64,000 nucleotides of DNA from assembly GCA_030425205.1 (NCBI GenBank), contig JAUIAP010000023.1, forward strand, positions 39,202 through 103,201, read 5' to 3'. The DNA is from Anaerolineae bacterium. Lineage in GTDB: Bacteria > Chloroflexota > Anaerolineae > Promineifilales > Promineifilaceae. Positions 17,535-26,482 of this stretch are shown here, piece after piece (the first letter of the stretch is position 1; every line of letters starts with the position of its first letter). Made by a program: the position numbers and the translations under genes. The notes below the pieces were generated by a model. The model had not been told where the DNA came from. It saw only the letters and a program-made list of their open reading frames with translations, and did no database searches.

Positions 17535-18877
17535 ACGCCCGTCAATCTGAACGCACGCTGCTCCTGATCGTCGCCGCCTTTGTGCTGCTTGGCTTCGTGA
17601 TTGTGACGTTTGTACAACAGTCGCTCGATGTGGAGGTCGCCCCATTTTGGACGTTTGCCACGCCGATTGTCATCATCGGTCTGCTTGCTGCCGCCCATCT
17701 GCTCCTAACCTATCAAAAGGTGACCGACGCCCCGCTGCTTCTGCCGATCATCGGTTTGCTGATGGGGATTGGGCTGATTTTGCTACAACGTCTCTTTCCA
17801 GAGGCGGCGCGTTCGCAGCTATTGCGCGGCTTTGTGCCGGGCATGATCGGTCTCATGCTGTTGATACGCTTTCCGCAGGTCGTTGAAAGTTTACGGCGCG
17901 ATTGGCCGATGACGGTTTCGCTGATTGGGTTGGTGTTGCTGTTGGCGACGGCGTTTTTCGGCCGAATCGACGAAACGGGCACACGCCTCGCCCTGCAAAT
18001 CGGCAGCCTGCCCGCCATCCAAACGACCGAAGCGATCAAGGTCGCCCTGATCGTCTTTCTCGCATGGTATATCGAAAGTGAAGGGGAAGCGGCCGAACGC
18101 CACGCCTTCAAATTTGCAGGGTTGAGTTTGCCACCCCTGCGCTACTTTCTCCCCAGCCTCACCTTTGTCGCCATCGCCACGCTTGCCCTCGTCAAAATGT
18201 CCGATTTCGGCGCAATTTTGATCCTGACGGGCATCTTTTTGGCGATGCTCTACATCGGCTTTAACCAGCGCATCTTTTTCACCATCATGGGCATTGCGGT
18301 CGCGGCGGGTCTCATCGTCGGCATCGCGCTTTTTGCCGTTTGGGACGTTCCCGCCACCATCCAGCAGCGCGTCATCGCCTTCCGCGATCCGTTCAGCACC
18401 GAAGAACTCGTTCTCAACGGCCAGCCACAAGGGTACAGCATCGCATTAGGGCCCGGCTATCAATCGGTGCAGGGTATTCAGGCGATTATCAACGGCGGTT
18501 TTCTCGGCACGGGGTTGGGCTGGGGCGTGCCTGAAAATGTCCCGCTCTCCTACAGCGACTTTATTTTTGCCGCGCTTGTTGAAGAGTTAGGCGCGGCGGG
18601 CGGGTTTGCCGTCCTGCTCCTGTTCGGATTGCTCATCATGCGGATTGTACGACTGGCGATGCTGCTCCCCGCTGGACAAATTTTTGAACGCTTACTGCTC
18701 GTTGGCATTGCCGCCCACTTTTTGACACAGGTGTTGGTGATGGTCGGCGGAACCGTCCTGCTCCTCCCCGTCACAGGGGTCACCATTCCATTTGTCACGC
18801 TCGGCGGGATGGCGTTGTTGGTTAACCTATTGGAAATGGGAATCGTTTTCGCCCTCGCGCAACGTATATCGCGCTAA
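17531..18877 (+). CDS. ftsW: SEDS peptidoglycan polymerase (FtsW/RodA family)
   Basis: A 448-residue protein with about ten transmembrane helices. The conserved SEDS C-terminal half is clear: SIALGPGYQSVQGIQAIING, then GFLGTGLGWGVPENVPLSYSDFIFAALVEELG, the segment around the polymerase active site. It polymerises lipid II outside the membrane together with the class B transpeptidase encoded next. GTG is the start, overlapping the fhaB stop by four bases. FtsW, RodA and actinobacterial RodA-like proteins cannot be told apart by eye. The context (FHA, PBP, PknB) resembles the rodA-pbpA operon of actinobacteria. Confidence 0.9.
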   Translation: MNARQSERTLLLIVAAFVLLGFVIVTFVQQSLDVEVAPFWTFATPIVIIGLLAAAHLLLTYQKVTDAPLLLPIIGLLMGIGLILLQRLFPEAARSQLLRGFVPGMIGLMLLIRFPQVVESLRRDWPMTVSLIGLVLLLATAFFGRIDETGTRLALQIGSLPAIQTTEAIKVALIVFLAWYIESEGEAAERHAFKFAGLSLPPLRYFLPSLTFVAIATLALVKMSDFGAILILTGIFLAMLYIGFNQRIFFTIMGIAVAAGLIVGIALFAVWDVPATIQQRVIAFRDPFSTEELVLNGQPQGYSIALGPGYQSVQGIQAIINGGFLGTGLGWGVPENVPLSYSDFIFAALVEELGAAGGFAVLLLFGLLIMRIVRLAMLLPAGQIFERLLLVGIAAHFLTQVLVMVGGTVLLLPVTGVTIPFVTLGGMALLVNLLEMGIVFALAQRISR

Positions 18878-18879
18878 TT

Positions 18880-18951
18880 TACGATTTTGGATTTACGATT
18901 TACGAAGCACGCGCTCTTTCGTAAATCGTAAATCGCAAATCGTAAATCCAA
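18880..18951. repeat. heptamer-based hairpin repeat between ftsW and pbpA
   Basis: Imperfect tandem copies of ATTTACG on the left arm (18880-18906) face TCGTAAATC copies on the right arm (about 18918-18949), around a GC-rich loop AGCACGCGCTCTT. Nearly the same element, with loop AGCAAGCGCGTTC, follows pbpA at 20430-20501. It fills the whole 76-base gap and leaves no obvious ribosome-binding site for pbpA. The ends flank a gene that would otherwise be expected to overlap its neighbour. Confidence 0.8.
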
Positions 18952-18953
18952 CC

Positions 18954-20429
18954 ATGGCACAAAATCGCCGCTTTCTTCATTTCACCGTTGTCGCGCTGCT
19001 CATTCTGCTGGCGTTGTCATTGCGGATGGTTTATTGGCAACTAGTCGGCGTGCCGCGTGCTGAAATTGCACCTGCACAGCAAATCATTGCGTTGGGCACG
19101 GCGTCGCCCACGCCACCGCCAACCCCTACGCCCGACCTGCGCCTGATCGAGCGCGGCGGCATCATCACCGCACGCAACGCGCCGCTGGCATATGGAAACG
19201 GGGCAGGGCGCGTCTATCCGCTTGAATCGGCCGCCCACATCGTCGGCTATCTCTCTGGTGACGAGCGCGGCATCACGGGGATCGAAGGTGCATATGATGA
19301 TGAGCTGCTCGGCTTGGCAACGCCTGAACCAGAGCGGGACCCCGTCACCATTCCCGCCGAACTGCCCGTGCGTGGGTACGAAGTGCGGCTGACACTGGAT
19401 GAGCGCGTGCAACAGGCGGCCGCTGCTGGATTGGGCAATCGCAACGGCGCAGTCGTTGCGCTCGATGCGGAAACGGGCGCGGTGTTGGCGATGGTCAGCT
19501 ATCCCCGATTTGACCCCGTGCAGATGCAGAACGCTGACTATGTGGCGGGGTTGGAAGGGCGTGAAGATGTCTCGCTGGTCAATCGTGCGGCGCAAGGGCT
19601 GTATCCACCGGGATCGACGTGGAAGACGGTCACGCTGCTGGCGGCGTTGGATAGTGGACACGCCAACCCGCAGACGATGTTTGAGTTTGGCGAACAGCAG
19701 CGCGATGAAAATGGCAGCTACTATGTTTACACAGTGGATGGTTTTGATGTGGTTGACCCCAACCATCCCGAATCGCGGCTCAATTTAACGCGCACCTACG
19801 CGGTGTCGGCAAATGCGGCGTTTGCGCGGATGGGGGATGAGATGGGGGCGCGAACGATGGAGAATTATGCGGAGAGGCTGGGTTTCGGCCGATCTGAACC
19901 CCCACCGTTTGACATAGATGCCAGCGTCGCCCAACTCAGCGCGGATGGGTCGCTCGATGACAACGTGCTGCGCGCCATCACGGCGATTGGACAGGGCGAA
20001 CTGCTCGTCTCGCCGCTCTCCGTCGCGCTGATGACCGCCGCCGTTGCGACCAATGGGGATGTTCCCGCGCCCTATCTCGCCAGCGCCCTGCTCGCACCCG
20101 ATGGCAGCGTTGTCTGGGAACGGGAGCCAGAAGTTTGGATCGACAACGATTTTGACGAGAAGGCGTTGCAAGATGCACAAAACATTATGATTGAAGCAGT
20201 GCGCGGCGGCAGTGGGGTTAATGCGGCGGTCAGCGGTTTTTCTGTTGGCGGCAAAACTGGCACGGCCGAAACAGGCGACGGCAGCACGCCCCACGCATGG
20301 TTTACAGGCTTTATTCGTCTCGAAGGGCGCACGGTGGCAATTGCCGTGATTGTGGAAAATGGCGGGTCGGGGGCAGATGTTGCCGCGCCGATTTTCCGTA
20401 CTGTGGCACAAGCGGCGACGCAGCCATAA
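18954..20429 (+). CDS. pbpA: class B penicillin-binding protein (transpeptidase)
   Basis: A 491-residue protein starting at ATG 18954. The open frame extends back to 18792, but that part overlaps ftsW and translates the hairpin repeat, so it is rejected. A single N-terminal anchor (FLHFTVVALLILLALSLRMV) and a Pro/Thr linker (TPPPTPTPD) precede the periplasmic domain. The transpeptidase motifs are all present: Ser221-Thr-Trp-Lys (PPGSTWK), Ser285-Ala-Asn287, and Lys434-Thr-Gly (GGKTGTAE). It cross-links glycan strands made by the SEDS protein upstream. Mycobacterial PbpA is the closest analogue by context. Heptamer repeats lie on both sides. Confidence 0.9.
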   Translation: MAQNRRFLHFTVVALLILLALSLRMVYWQLVGVPRAEIAPAQQIIALGTASPTPPPTPTPDLRLIERGGIITARNAPLAYGNGAGRVYPLESAAHIVGYLSGDERGITGIEGAYDDELLGLATPEPERDPVTIPAELPVRGYEVRLTLDERVQQAAAAGLGNRNGAVVALDAETGAVLAMVSYPRFDPVQMQNADYVAGLEGREDVSLVNRAAQGLYPPGSTWKTVTLLAALDSGHANPQTMFEFGEQQRDENGSYYVYTVDGFDVVDPNHPESRLNLTRTYAVSANAAFARMGDEMGARTMENYAERLGFGRSEPPPFDIDASVAQLSADGSLDDNVLRAITAIGQGELLVSPLSVALMTAAVATNGDVPAPYLASALLAPDGSVVWEREPEVWIDNDFDEKALQDAQNIMIEAVRGGSGVNAAVSGFSVGGKTGTAETGDGSTPHAWFTGFIRLEGRTVAIAVIVENGGSGADVAAPIFRTVAQAATQP

Positions 20430-20501
20430 ATTTACGATTTACGGTTTACGATTTACGAAGCAAGCGCGTTCTCGTAAATCGTAAATCCAAAATCGTAAAT
20501 C
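20430..20501. repeat. heptamer-based hairpin repeat between pbpA and pknB
   Basis: TTTACGATTTACGGTTTACG and further units (20430-20457) face TCGTAAATCGTAAATCC and AATCGTAAAT (20472-20500) around a GC-rich loop. It begins at the pbpA stop and ends 11 bases before the pknB ATG. It is a second copy of the element at 18880-18951 in the same orientation and is part of the window-wide heptamer family. Confidence 0.8.
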
Positions 20502-20511
20502 AAATAGTTTT

Positions 20512-22251
20512 ATGAACACATCACTAATCGGCAAAAAACTAGACAACTACAAAATCATCGCCCCACTCGGTTCGGGCGCGATGGCGACCGTTTATCACGC
20601 CGACGACATGATGCTGGATCGTCCCGTCGCGCTAAAGGTAATTCGGGCTGAACTGGATTCGGAGGTAGCGGAGCAGTTTTTGCGCGAGGCGCGTTCGGTG
20701 GCGCGTTGGCAGCATCCCAACATCGTGCAGGTTTACGCCGCCAATAGCAGCGATGATTACCTCTATATTGCGATGGAGCTAATCGAGGGAACTGATTTGG
20801 CGACGCTGTTGAAGAAAGAAGAGGGGTTGTTGCCTGTGGCGCGGGTACTGGAAATCGGCCGATCTGTCGCAACCGCGCTTGACCATGCCCATGAGCAGGG
20901 TGCGATTCACCGCGATGTCAAACCCGCCAACATTTTGATCGCCGACGATGGACGAATTGCGTTAAGCGATTTTGGGCTGGTGATGTTGGAGAACCAGAAA
21001 ACGTTGTTTGAGGCGATTGGCACGCCGCACTATGTTGCGCCAGAACAGGCGCGAAAATCGGCCGATGCCGTTCCCCAATCAGACATCTACGCACTTGGCG
21101 TTGTTCTGTACGAACTGTTGACGGGGCGCGTGCCGTTTGATGATCCGTCATTGGTCAGCGTTTTGGTGCAACACGCGACACAGCCACCGCCCGACCCACA
21201 GGAGATCAATCCTGCGCTCAATCGGCCGACGGCTGATGTGCTACTCAAAGCGATGGCAAAACAACCCACAGAGCGGTATCAAACGGCGACAGAGTTCATC
21301 AATACGCTAGCCGCCGCGATTGAAAATGCCGTTCCCATCGCCGATTCGACCGTTGTGCGGAGCGATTCCACAGCAGATGAGGCGGCTCCCAGCGTCGATC
21401 CGACCGTTGTGCGGAATGAACCTGCCGCGTTTGTTGTGCCACCGACAGTCGTGCAAGCGGCCGAATCGCCGCAATCTGGGACACCCCCCACCGTCGTGAA
21501 ACCACCAGCAGATGAGGGGACACGCCTCAAGCCAAAAAGCTCAATTCCATCTGCTCGCCCCGTCGCTACGCCGCCGCCCACTGCTCAAGAAACCCGTCGT
21601 CAGTTGTCCCCCTACACGATTTTGGGGTTGGGCGCGATTTTGCTACTCTGTTTGATGCTAGGCTATTTTGTTTGGGGTGGTGGCGATGATGCGACGGTTA
21701 TTGATCCCGAAACGGGAGCGGTGGTGGTCGTTGATGATTTGGATGGTGAAGCTGTCGATGGCGCGGAGGGTGCGGCGGTTGATGAAACTCTCGACCTTGC
21801 ATCAACGGCAACAGTCGCGGGAGAAGCGGGGGTTGTGTTGCAGCCACCAACTGCGGAAAGTGGGGTGGCTCCCGTGAGCGGGCGCGTGTTGCGGTTGAGT
21901 TGGGATGCGAACAACTTTTATGCTTACAATCCGACGGGGGAAAGCATTGCGATTCGGCCGATTGAGTTCACCGCCGTCGGAGATGACCGCCGTCTCAAAG
22001 GGAGCGCATGGGCAGGCTATTTCCGCGACATCCAGCCGGGCAAATGTGACGCAGTTGAAATTATCGGTCAGCCCAATAATCGGCCGGGTGACTGTCAAGG
22101 CTTCAATGCGATTCGTACCCCTAAAGTTGATCAAAAAGAGGCGTTTTTTGTGCCGCGTGACGGTGTGAGCGAGTTTGTTGTGACGTATGATGGGATTGAA
22201 ATCGGCCGATGTGCCATCGCCGCCGGTGGATGTGAGGTAACGCTACCGTGA
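20512..22251 (+). CDS. pknB: PknB-type transmembrane Ser/Thr protein kinase
   Basis: A 579-residue protein. Kinase domain residues about 13-275: Gly loop GSGAMATVYHA, Lys42, catalytic loop HRDVKPANI with Asp135, SDFG with Asp153, and APEQ. The juxtamembrane linker (about 280-360) repeats a short Thr motif, with variants of 'S/D-x-TVV-R' and 'PTVV' four to five times, plausible autophosphorylation sites for the two FHA proteins of the operon. One transmembrane helix (about 365-388) leads to an acidic linker and a ~150-residue extracellular domain with four or five Cys and no PASTA repeats. The external ligand therefore differs from that of classical PknB. It ends in a GTGA overlap with the second kinase. 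Confidence 0.9.
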   Translation: MNTSLIGKKLDNYKIIAPLGSGAMATVYHADDMMLDRPVALKVIRAELDSEVAEQFLREARSVARWQHPNIVQVYAANSSDDYLYIAMELIEGTDLATLLKKEEGLLPVARVLEIGRSVATALDHAHEQGAIHRDVKPANILIADDGRIALSDFGLVMLENQKTLFEAIGTPHYVAPEQARKSADAVPQSDIYALGVVLYELLTGRVPFDDPSLVSVLVQHATQPPPDPQEINPALNRPTADVLLKAMAKQPTERYQTATEFINTLAAAIENAVPIADSTVVRSDSTADEAAPSVDPTVVRNEPAAFVVPPTVVQAAESPQSGTPPTVVKPPADEGTRLKPKSSIPSARPVATPPPTAQETRRQLSPYTILGLGAILLLCLMLGYFVWGGGDDATVIDPETGAVVVVDDLDGEAVDGAEGAAVDETLDLASTATVAGEAGVVLQPPTAESGVAPVSGRVLRLSWDANNFYAYNPTGESIAIRPIEFTAVGDDRRLKGSAWAGYFRDIQPGKCDAVEIIGQPNNRPGDCQGFNAIRTPKVDQKEAFFVPRDGVSEFVVTYDGIEIGRCAIAAGGCEVTLP

Positions 22252-23381
22252 TTGACGCACCCAAGCAGCTTGACGAATATGAACTGGGCGATCTGCTGGG
22301 ATCGGGCGGGATGGCGCAGGTTTATCACGCGACTGATTTGCGCCTGCAACGCCCCGCCGCCGTCAAGCTGATCAACCCCGCCCTCCGCAATACGGAAAGC
22401 TACCGCAATCGCTTTGAGCACGAGGCACGCGCCGTCGCCCAGCTCAATCATCCCAACATTGTGCAAGTGTATCGCTATGGTGAGGCGGATGATTTGCTCT
22501 ACATGGCGATGCAGTTTGTCGAGGGACAGCATTTGGGTGATTTGCTGGCTGAACAGGTGAAAAGCGAAAACTATCTATCGCTTGATGATGTCGTCTCGAT
22601 TGTCGAGCAGGTGTGCGCCGCGCTCGACTATGCCCATCAGCACGGTGTCTTTCACCGTGACATTAAGCCCTCCAACATCATCCAAACGCCTGACGGCCGC
22701 ATCGTTCTGGTCGATTTTGGACTGGCGTTGCTCTCCGAAGTCGGCACACTGGGCGAGGCACTCGGCACGCCGACCTATCTCGCGCCAGAGCAAGCGATGT
22801 CATCGCAAAACGTGGTCGCGCAGAGCGATCTCTATGCGCTTGGCGTAATCGTCTTTCAGCTTTTGACCCATCGGCTGCCGTTTCCAGCGGTGGAGGAACC
22901 GCTTGATATGGTGCTGCATCATTTGGAGACGGAGCCATATTTGGTGAGGCGATTTCGGCCGAATCTCACCCCTTCCATCGAACAAGCTGTCAACAAGCTG
23001 CTCGCCAAACGTCCCCAAGATCGCTACGCCAGTGGAGCAGATTTTGCCAATGCGTTTAGCGCGGCTGTTCACGCCTCCCCGCTGGTGCGCCACCTAGAAC
23101 TCGCCGCCGTCAACATTCGCGCCGATGCCCAAATGGCAGCGACGCAACTAGGGCAGTTTACCGACTCCAAGGTCAGACCCGCCCTAACGGAAGTGGGTTC
23201 TAAACTGCGTGAAGGGCTATTTCAGTTCGACGATGTGATGGTGCAAAAGATCGTTCCGACCGTTCAGGCGCACCTCACCAGGTTGCGCGATCCAGCGCAG
23301 CGCGGCGACGTGCTGCCCTATTGGCTAGGGGGATTGGTCGTGATTTTGCTGTTGCTGTTGGCATGGGCGGTTTTAGCGTGA
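22248..23381 (+). CDS. Ser/Thr protein kinase with C-terminal membrane anchor
   Basis: A 377-residue protein, GTG start inside the stop of pknB (GTGA). The kinase domain has GSGGMAQVYHATD, Lys40, HRDIKPSN with Asp138, VDFG with Asp156 and GTPTYLAPEQ, so it should be active. A helical juxtamembrane segment (about 275-350) follows. The protein ends in a single hydrophobic helix (GGLVVILLLLLAWAVLA), with essentially nothing beyond the membrane. It therefore has no sensor of its own and may relay or amplify signals from PknB. It is followed by the M28 gene with another GTGA overlap. Confidence 0.9.
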   Translation: MIDAPKQLDEYELGDLLGSGGMAQVYHATDLRLQRPAAVKLINPALRNTESYRNRFEHEARAVAQLNHPNIVQVYRYGEADDLLYMAMQFVEGQHLGDLLAEQVKSENYLSLDDVVSIVEQVCAALDYAHQHGVFHRDIKPSNIIQTPDGRIVLVDFGLALLSEVGTLGEALGTPTYLAPEQAMSSQNVVAQSDLYALGVIVFQLLTHRLPFPAVEEPLDMVLHHLETEPYLVRRFRPNLTPSIEQAVNKLLAKRPQDRYASGADFANAFSAAVHASPLVRHLELAAVNIRADAQMAATQLGQFTDSKVRPALTEVGSKLREGLFQFDDVMVQKIVPTVQAHLTRLRDPAQRGDVLPYWLGGLVVILLLLLAWAVLA

Positions 23382-24700
23382 GATATTTGGTTTTGGTTTT
23401 ACTGCTGTTGGGTGGATGTAATGCGCCCGTTAGATCGTCGGGGGAGTCGCCTACCACAGAAAGTGACGCAATTGCGGAAGAGATCGCTGTCACTGCGGAG
23501 GCGGCGGTTACGATTGAACGCGCAACGGTCGCCATCGCCCCAAGCCGTGATGCGACAATTGATACACTGTTGAACAATGTTTCAACACAGCAACTGCTCG
23601 CCTCTGTTCAGCAGCTAACCAGTTTTGAAACACGTAATAGCTACAGCGCGACCGATGATCCTGCGCGGGGGATTGGGGCAGCTAGGGAGTGGATTTCGGC
23701 CGAATTTCAGCGTCTCACCCCCAACTGCGCCACCATCAGCGAGCAGCCCTACCAAATGAAAGACGGCACGCCCCAGCATAACATCGTCGTTGAACTGAGC
23801 GCGACGGGCGACTATGCGGGGCGGCTGGTGATTGGGGCGCACTACGACACGCGCGTACAAAACGTGCAAGATGGCAAAAGCCCTGCGCCGGGTGCGAATG
23901 ACAATGCCAGCGGGGTCGCCGTCTTACTGGAGACAGCGCGGTTGCTGTGTGCGACTGAGCGGAGTCATCGGGTGGTGTTGGTGGCATTTTCGGCCGAAGA
24001 GCAAGACGCACAGGGTAGCCAAGCATTTGTGAAGTGGGCGGCCGAGCAGGGTTGGCAAATCGACATGATGCTCAACAACGACAGCGTCGGCGGGCGTGAC
24101 GGCATTCCGCAGCAGTTGCGCCTCTTTGCCCCTGAAATTGCGTCCTCTTCATCGGGGCAAGTCGCCCGTTATGTGGCGACGCTCAACGCGCTCTATCAGC
24201 CCGACTTCCCGCTCGATCTCGTCGATAGCCTCGATCGCAACGGTCGCTACGGGGATCAACGTTCGTTTGTGGAGGCGGGGATTCCTGCCGTGCGGCTGCT
24301 TGAATCAGAAGAAAGTGCTGCGCTGCTTAACTCCCCCACCGACACGTTTGACAAAATCGACTACAACTATCTTGCCCAAGCGGTGCGGCTCAATTTGGCA
24401 GTGGCGGCAAATTGGACGGGTGCGCCGATGCCGACGACCGCGCCAACCATTATGGCGATTGAAGATGGCATATACGAGGTAGCTTGGGACGCGATTCCAA
24501 CGGCAATTGGGTACGCCGTCTCGCTGCGACCACAGGCGCAGTTGACCTACCCAGAATTTCAATATGTGCCAAGCGAGTTGGTGAACAACGTGACGCTGAC
24601 GGGGTTGCAGGCGGGGGTGCGTTATGGGATCAGCGTTGCGCCGCTGGATGGACAGGGGCGATTGGGGGGATTTTCGGCCGAAGTTTTTGTTGTGGAGTGA
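23378..24700 (+). CDS. M28 family aminopeptidase-like lipoprotein
   Basis: The start is set at GTG 23378. It overlaps the preceding stop as GTGA, like the other junctions of the operon, and it gives a short ideal lipoprotein signal (RYLVLVLLLLGGC, Cys14). The longer frame from 23321 is an overlap artefact. M28 metal ligands: His155 and Asp157 (GAHYDT), Asp175 (GANDNASG), Glu207/Glu208 (SAEEQD), Asp235 (NNDSVG). The usual last His ligand in an 'HTPxDT' motif is replaced by Asn318 (LLNSPTDTFDKID), so one zinc site may be altered. The last ~85 residues look like a fibronectin-III fold. It acts outside the membrane and may trim peptides or wall fragments. Confidence 0.85.
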   Translation: MRYLVLVLLLLGGCNAPVRSSGESPTTESDAIAEEIAVTAEAAVTIERATVAIAPSRDATIDTLLNNVSTQQLLASVQQLTSFETRNSYSATDDPARGIGAAREWISAEFQRLTPNCATISEQPYQMKDGTPQHNIVVELSATGDYAGRLVIGAHYDTRVQNVQDGKSPAPGANDNASGVAVLLETARLLCATERSHRVVLVAFSAEEQDAQGSQAFVKWAAEQGWQIDMMLNNDSVGGRDGIPQQLRLFAPEIASSSSGQVARYVATLNALYQPDFPLDLVDSLDRNGRYGDQRSFVEAGIPAVRLLESEESAALLNSPTDTFDKIDYNYLAQAVRLNLAVAANWTGAPMPTTAPTIMAIEDGIYEVAWDAIPTAIGYAVSLRPQAQLTYPEFQYVPSELVNNVTLTGLQAGVRYGISVAPLDGQGRLGGFSAEVFVVE

Positions 24701-24850
24701 CTTTACGTATCGCAGGTATTGAATAACATTTATGAAACGCATCGGTGGTTTGGCGGCTGGACTTGGCCCATTGACTCGTGATCGATGAGAAATCGAGCTT
24801 GTCTACCAGCTTTTGATCTATCCCATGATCCTGACATTTCCCTGGTCTCC

Positions 24851-26482
24851 TTAGCGGCGGATTGCTGGTAAGTAGAGTTCTATTCCATTAAAAGCCCTGC
24901 CGCTCAACACATTGTCGTTTTCGTTAAACTCGTCAATCTTGTTTCCTGAATCGACTTTGACCCATACGTTGCTTATGCCATCCGGTGCGCCAGTCCACGT
25001 GGCCGAGAACGTATATTCCCGTTGCGCGCAACCGAGAAGAACTGGCTCAATTGTGACGGTGGCAAGTGGTTGGGTTAAGCCCGCGTTTGCATAGAATGTG
25101 ACTGTGAATGGGGCAATAACATGTGAGTCACCCGTGTTACGTGCGTTAACGGTCAGAATAACATCGCCGTTGTTGCCCAAGCGACTCGAAATGAAATATG
25201 GGACGATATTCGGCCGAAGTTCACCTCTTGTCGCCGCCGCATTGAACGCTTGCCCCATATTAGTCAACGTCGCATCGTTGCCAGGAGCGCCATTGAACGC
25301 CTCATTCAAAAAGAGGTTGCTTGCGTGTCCAAGACTGTCTGTATACGTACCAAACCATGCCCACTGTTGGACAAGTTTGTTGCCGTCGGGGGCAAAGCCT
25401 AAGTTTGGATCGGCAGCCGTCTCCAGATAGCTGTGTGTTGCCTTCATGAAGTTTGTGACACGAATTTCATCAAAGCATTGGCCATACTCATCTCTCAGAA
25501 AACAGCTGCCATCATTTTCTATTTCATAGGGGTAGAGTTGGCTATATTCTGAAATGATAAGCGGCTTGTTTTGCTGATTGTGATCTTTCATCCACTGACG
25601 CATTGCTGTCACTTGGTTGGCAAAGATCGTTATATTGTCATGCTCGGCATAGCAGTAAGTGTCATCATTTTCGTCACCGCAGTAAAGTACATTTGCATCA
25701 CTCCCTTTGATCGCACCAAAGTTGTTTGTGCCAACTGCCGTACTGGCAATATTATTTGGTACGCCGTTGCGGTCGACTTCTGGCAATACATAAATGTGCG
25801 CGTTCCAAACGTCTACTGGCATTTGAACGCCATACTGTTGCTGATAGGATGCCCAAACCAAGTCGAGATAGCGCAGTCGATTGGGGGTCACTTGAACCAA
25901 GCCGGAGATCGCAAAGCGTGCCGATGGATCAACCGCCCGAATCGTATGATAGACGAGGTGATAGGCTTCAGCGTAGAGATCTGGTTCTGTCCCATCCTGC
26001 CCAATCCGATCAATCTCATTGCCGACGAGATAGAGACGACCAGGATACGTTCGTGCTCGTGCAACCAAGTAATCGAGTGACGGTTTAATTTGATAGCCAC
26101 GCGGCAATATCGGATTTCCGTCGTCATCTCGCAACTGCTCGATGCGAATGATAGGCGTGTACTGTATATCTGATAACTCAGGTCGGTCTGCACCAAAGTT
26201 AACATACCATCCCGTTCCCATCGCACGCATCCAATCAGGCGGCGTGCCAGACAGATCAACAAGACCATAGCGACAATTGGGCATATCCGTAAACACATCG
26301 GCCGACTTGAAAATGATTGGCAAGAAAACTTGATGTTCTGGCGTACTCTGCGCATTGACAGTACATGAGCATAGCGCGACAAATATCACGAGCGAAAACA
26401 GCCATAACGTTTTCGATGCTGTTCGTATCAGAGTGGGTTGCTGTCGATGCAGCGTCGCAACAGTTGCATTGGTCGATGACAT
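24851..26482 (-). CDS. secreted glycoside hydrolase-like protein with CARDB-type C-terminal domain
   Basis: A 543-residue protein. A signal helix (TLWLFSLVIFVALCSC, residues 26-40, lipobox-like) precedes the mature part. The central ~300 residues look like a clan-A (beta/alpha)8 barrel, with the acid/base in YLVGNEIDRIG (Glu156) and the nucleophile in PLIISEYSQLY (Glu312). Residues about 430-535 (FTVTFYANAGL, DEFNENDN) match CARDB-like beta-sandwiches used as spacers outside the cell. The motifs VFLPIIFK (after the signal) and LYLPAIRR (very C-terminus) bracket the protein. Such YLP-type tags recur in secreted Chloroflexota proteins (from memory). The substrate is unknown. GGAG precedes the ATG at 26482. 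Confidence 0.75.
   Translation of the reverse strand: MSSTNATVATLHRQQPTLIRTASKTLWLFSLVIFVALCSCTVNAQSTPEHQVFLPIIFKSADVFTDMPNCRYGLVDLSGTPPDWMRAMGTGWYVNFGADRPELSDIQYTPIIRIEQLRDDDGNPILPRGYQIKPSLDYLVARARTYPGRLYLVGNEIDRIGQDGTEPDLYAEAYHLVYHTIRAVDPSARFAISGLVQVTPNRLRYLDLVWASYQQQYGVQMPVDVWNAHIYVLPEVDRNGVPNNIASTAVGTNNFGAIKGSDANVLYCGDENDDTYCYAEHDNITIFANQVTAMRQWMKDHNQQNKPLIISEYSQLYPYEIENDGSCFLRDEYGQCFDEIRVTNFMKATHSYLETAADPNLGFAPDGNKLVQQWAWFGTYTDSLGHASNLFLNEAFNGAPGNDATLTNMGQAFNAAATRGELRPNIVPYFISSRLGNNGDVILTVNARNTGDSHVIAPFTVTFYANAGLTQPLATVTIEPVLLGCAQREYTFSATWTGAPDGISNVWVKVDSGNKIDEFNENDNVLSGRAFNGIELYLPAIRR

Noticed and set aside
18792..18953. N-terminal extension of pbpA
   Set aside because: It overlaps ftsW and then translates the heptamer hairpin (FWIYDLRS, NRKSQIVN). 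The anchor helix begins at the ATG at 18954.
23321..23377. Earlier start for the M28 gene
   Set aside because: It would overlap the kinase gene by 60 bases. GTG 23378 gives the GTGA overlap seen at neighbouring junctions and a proper lipoprotein signal.
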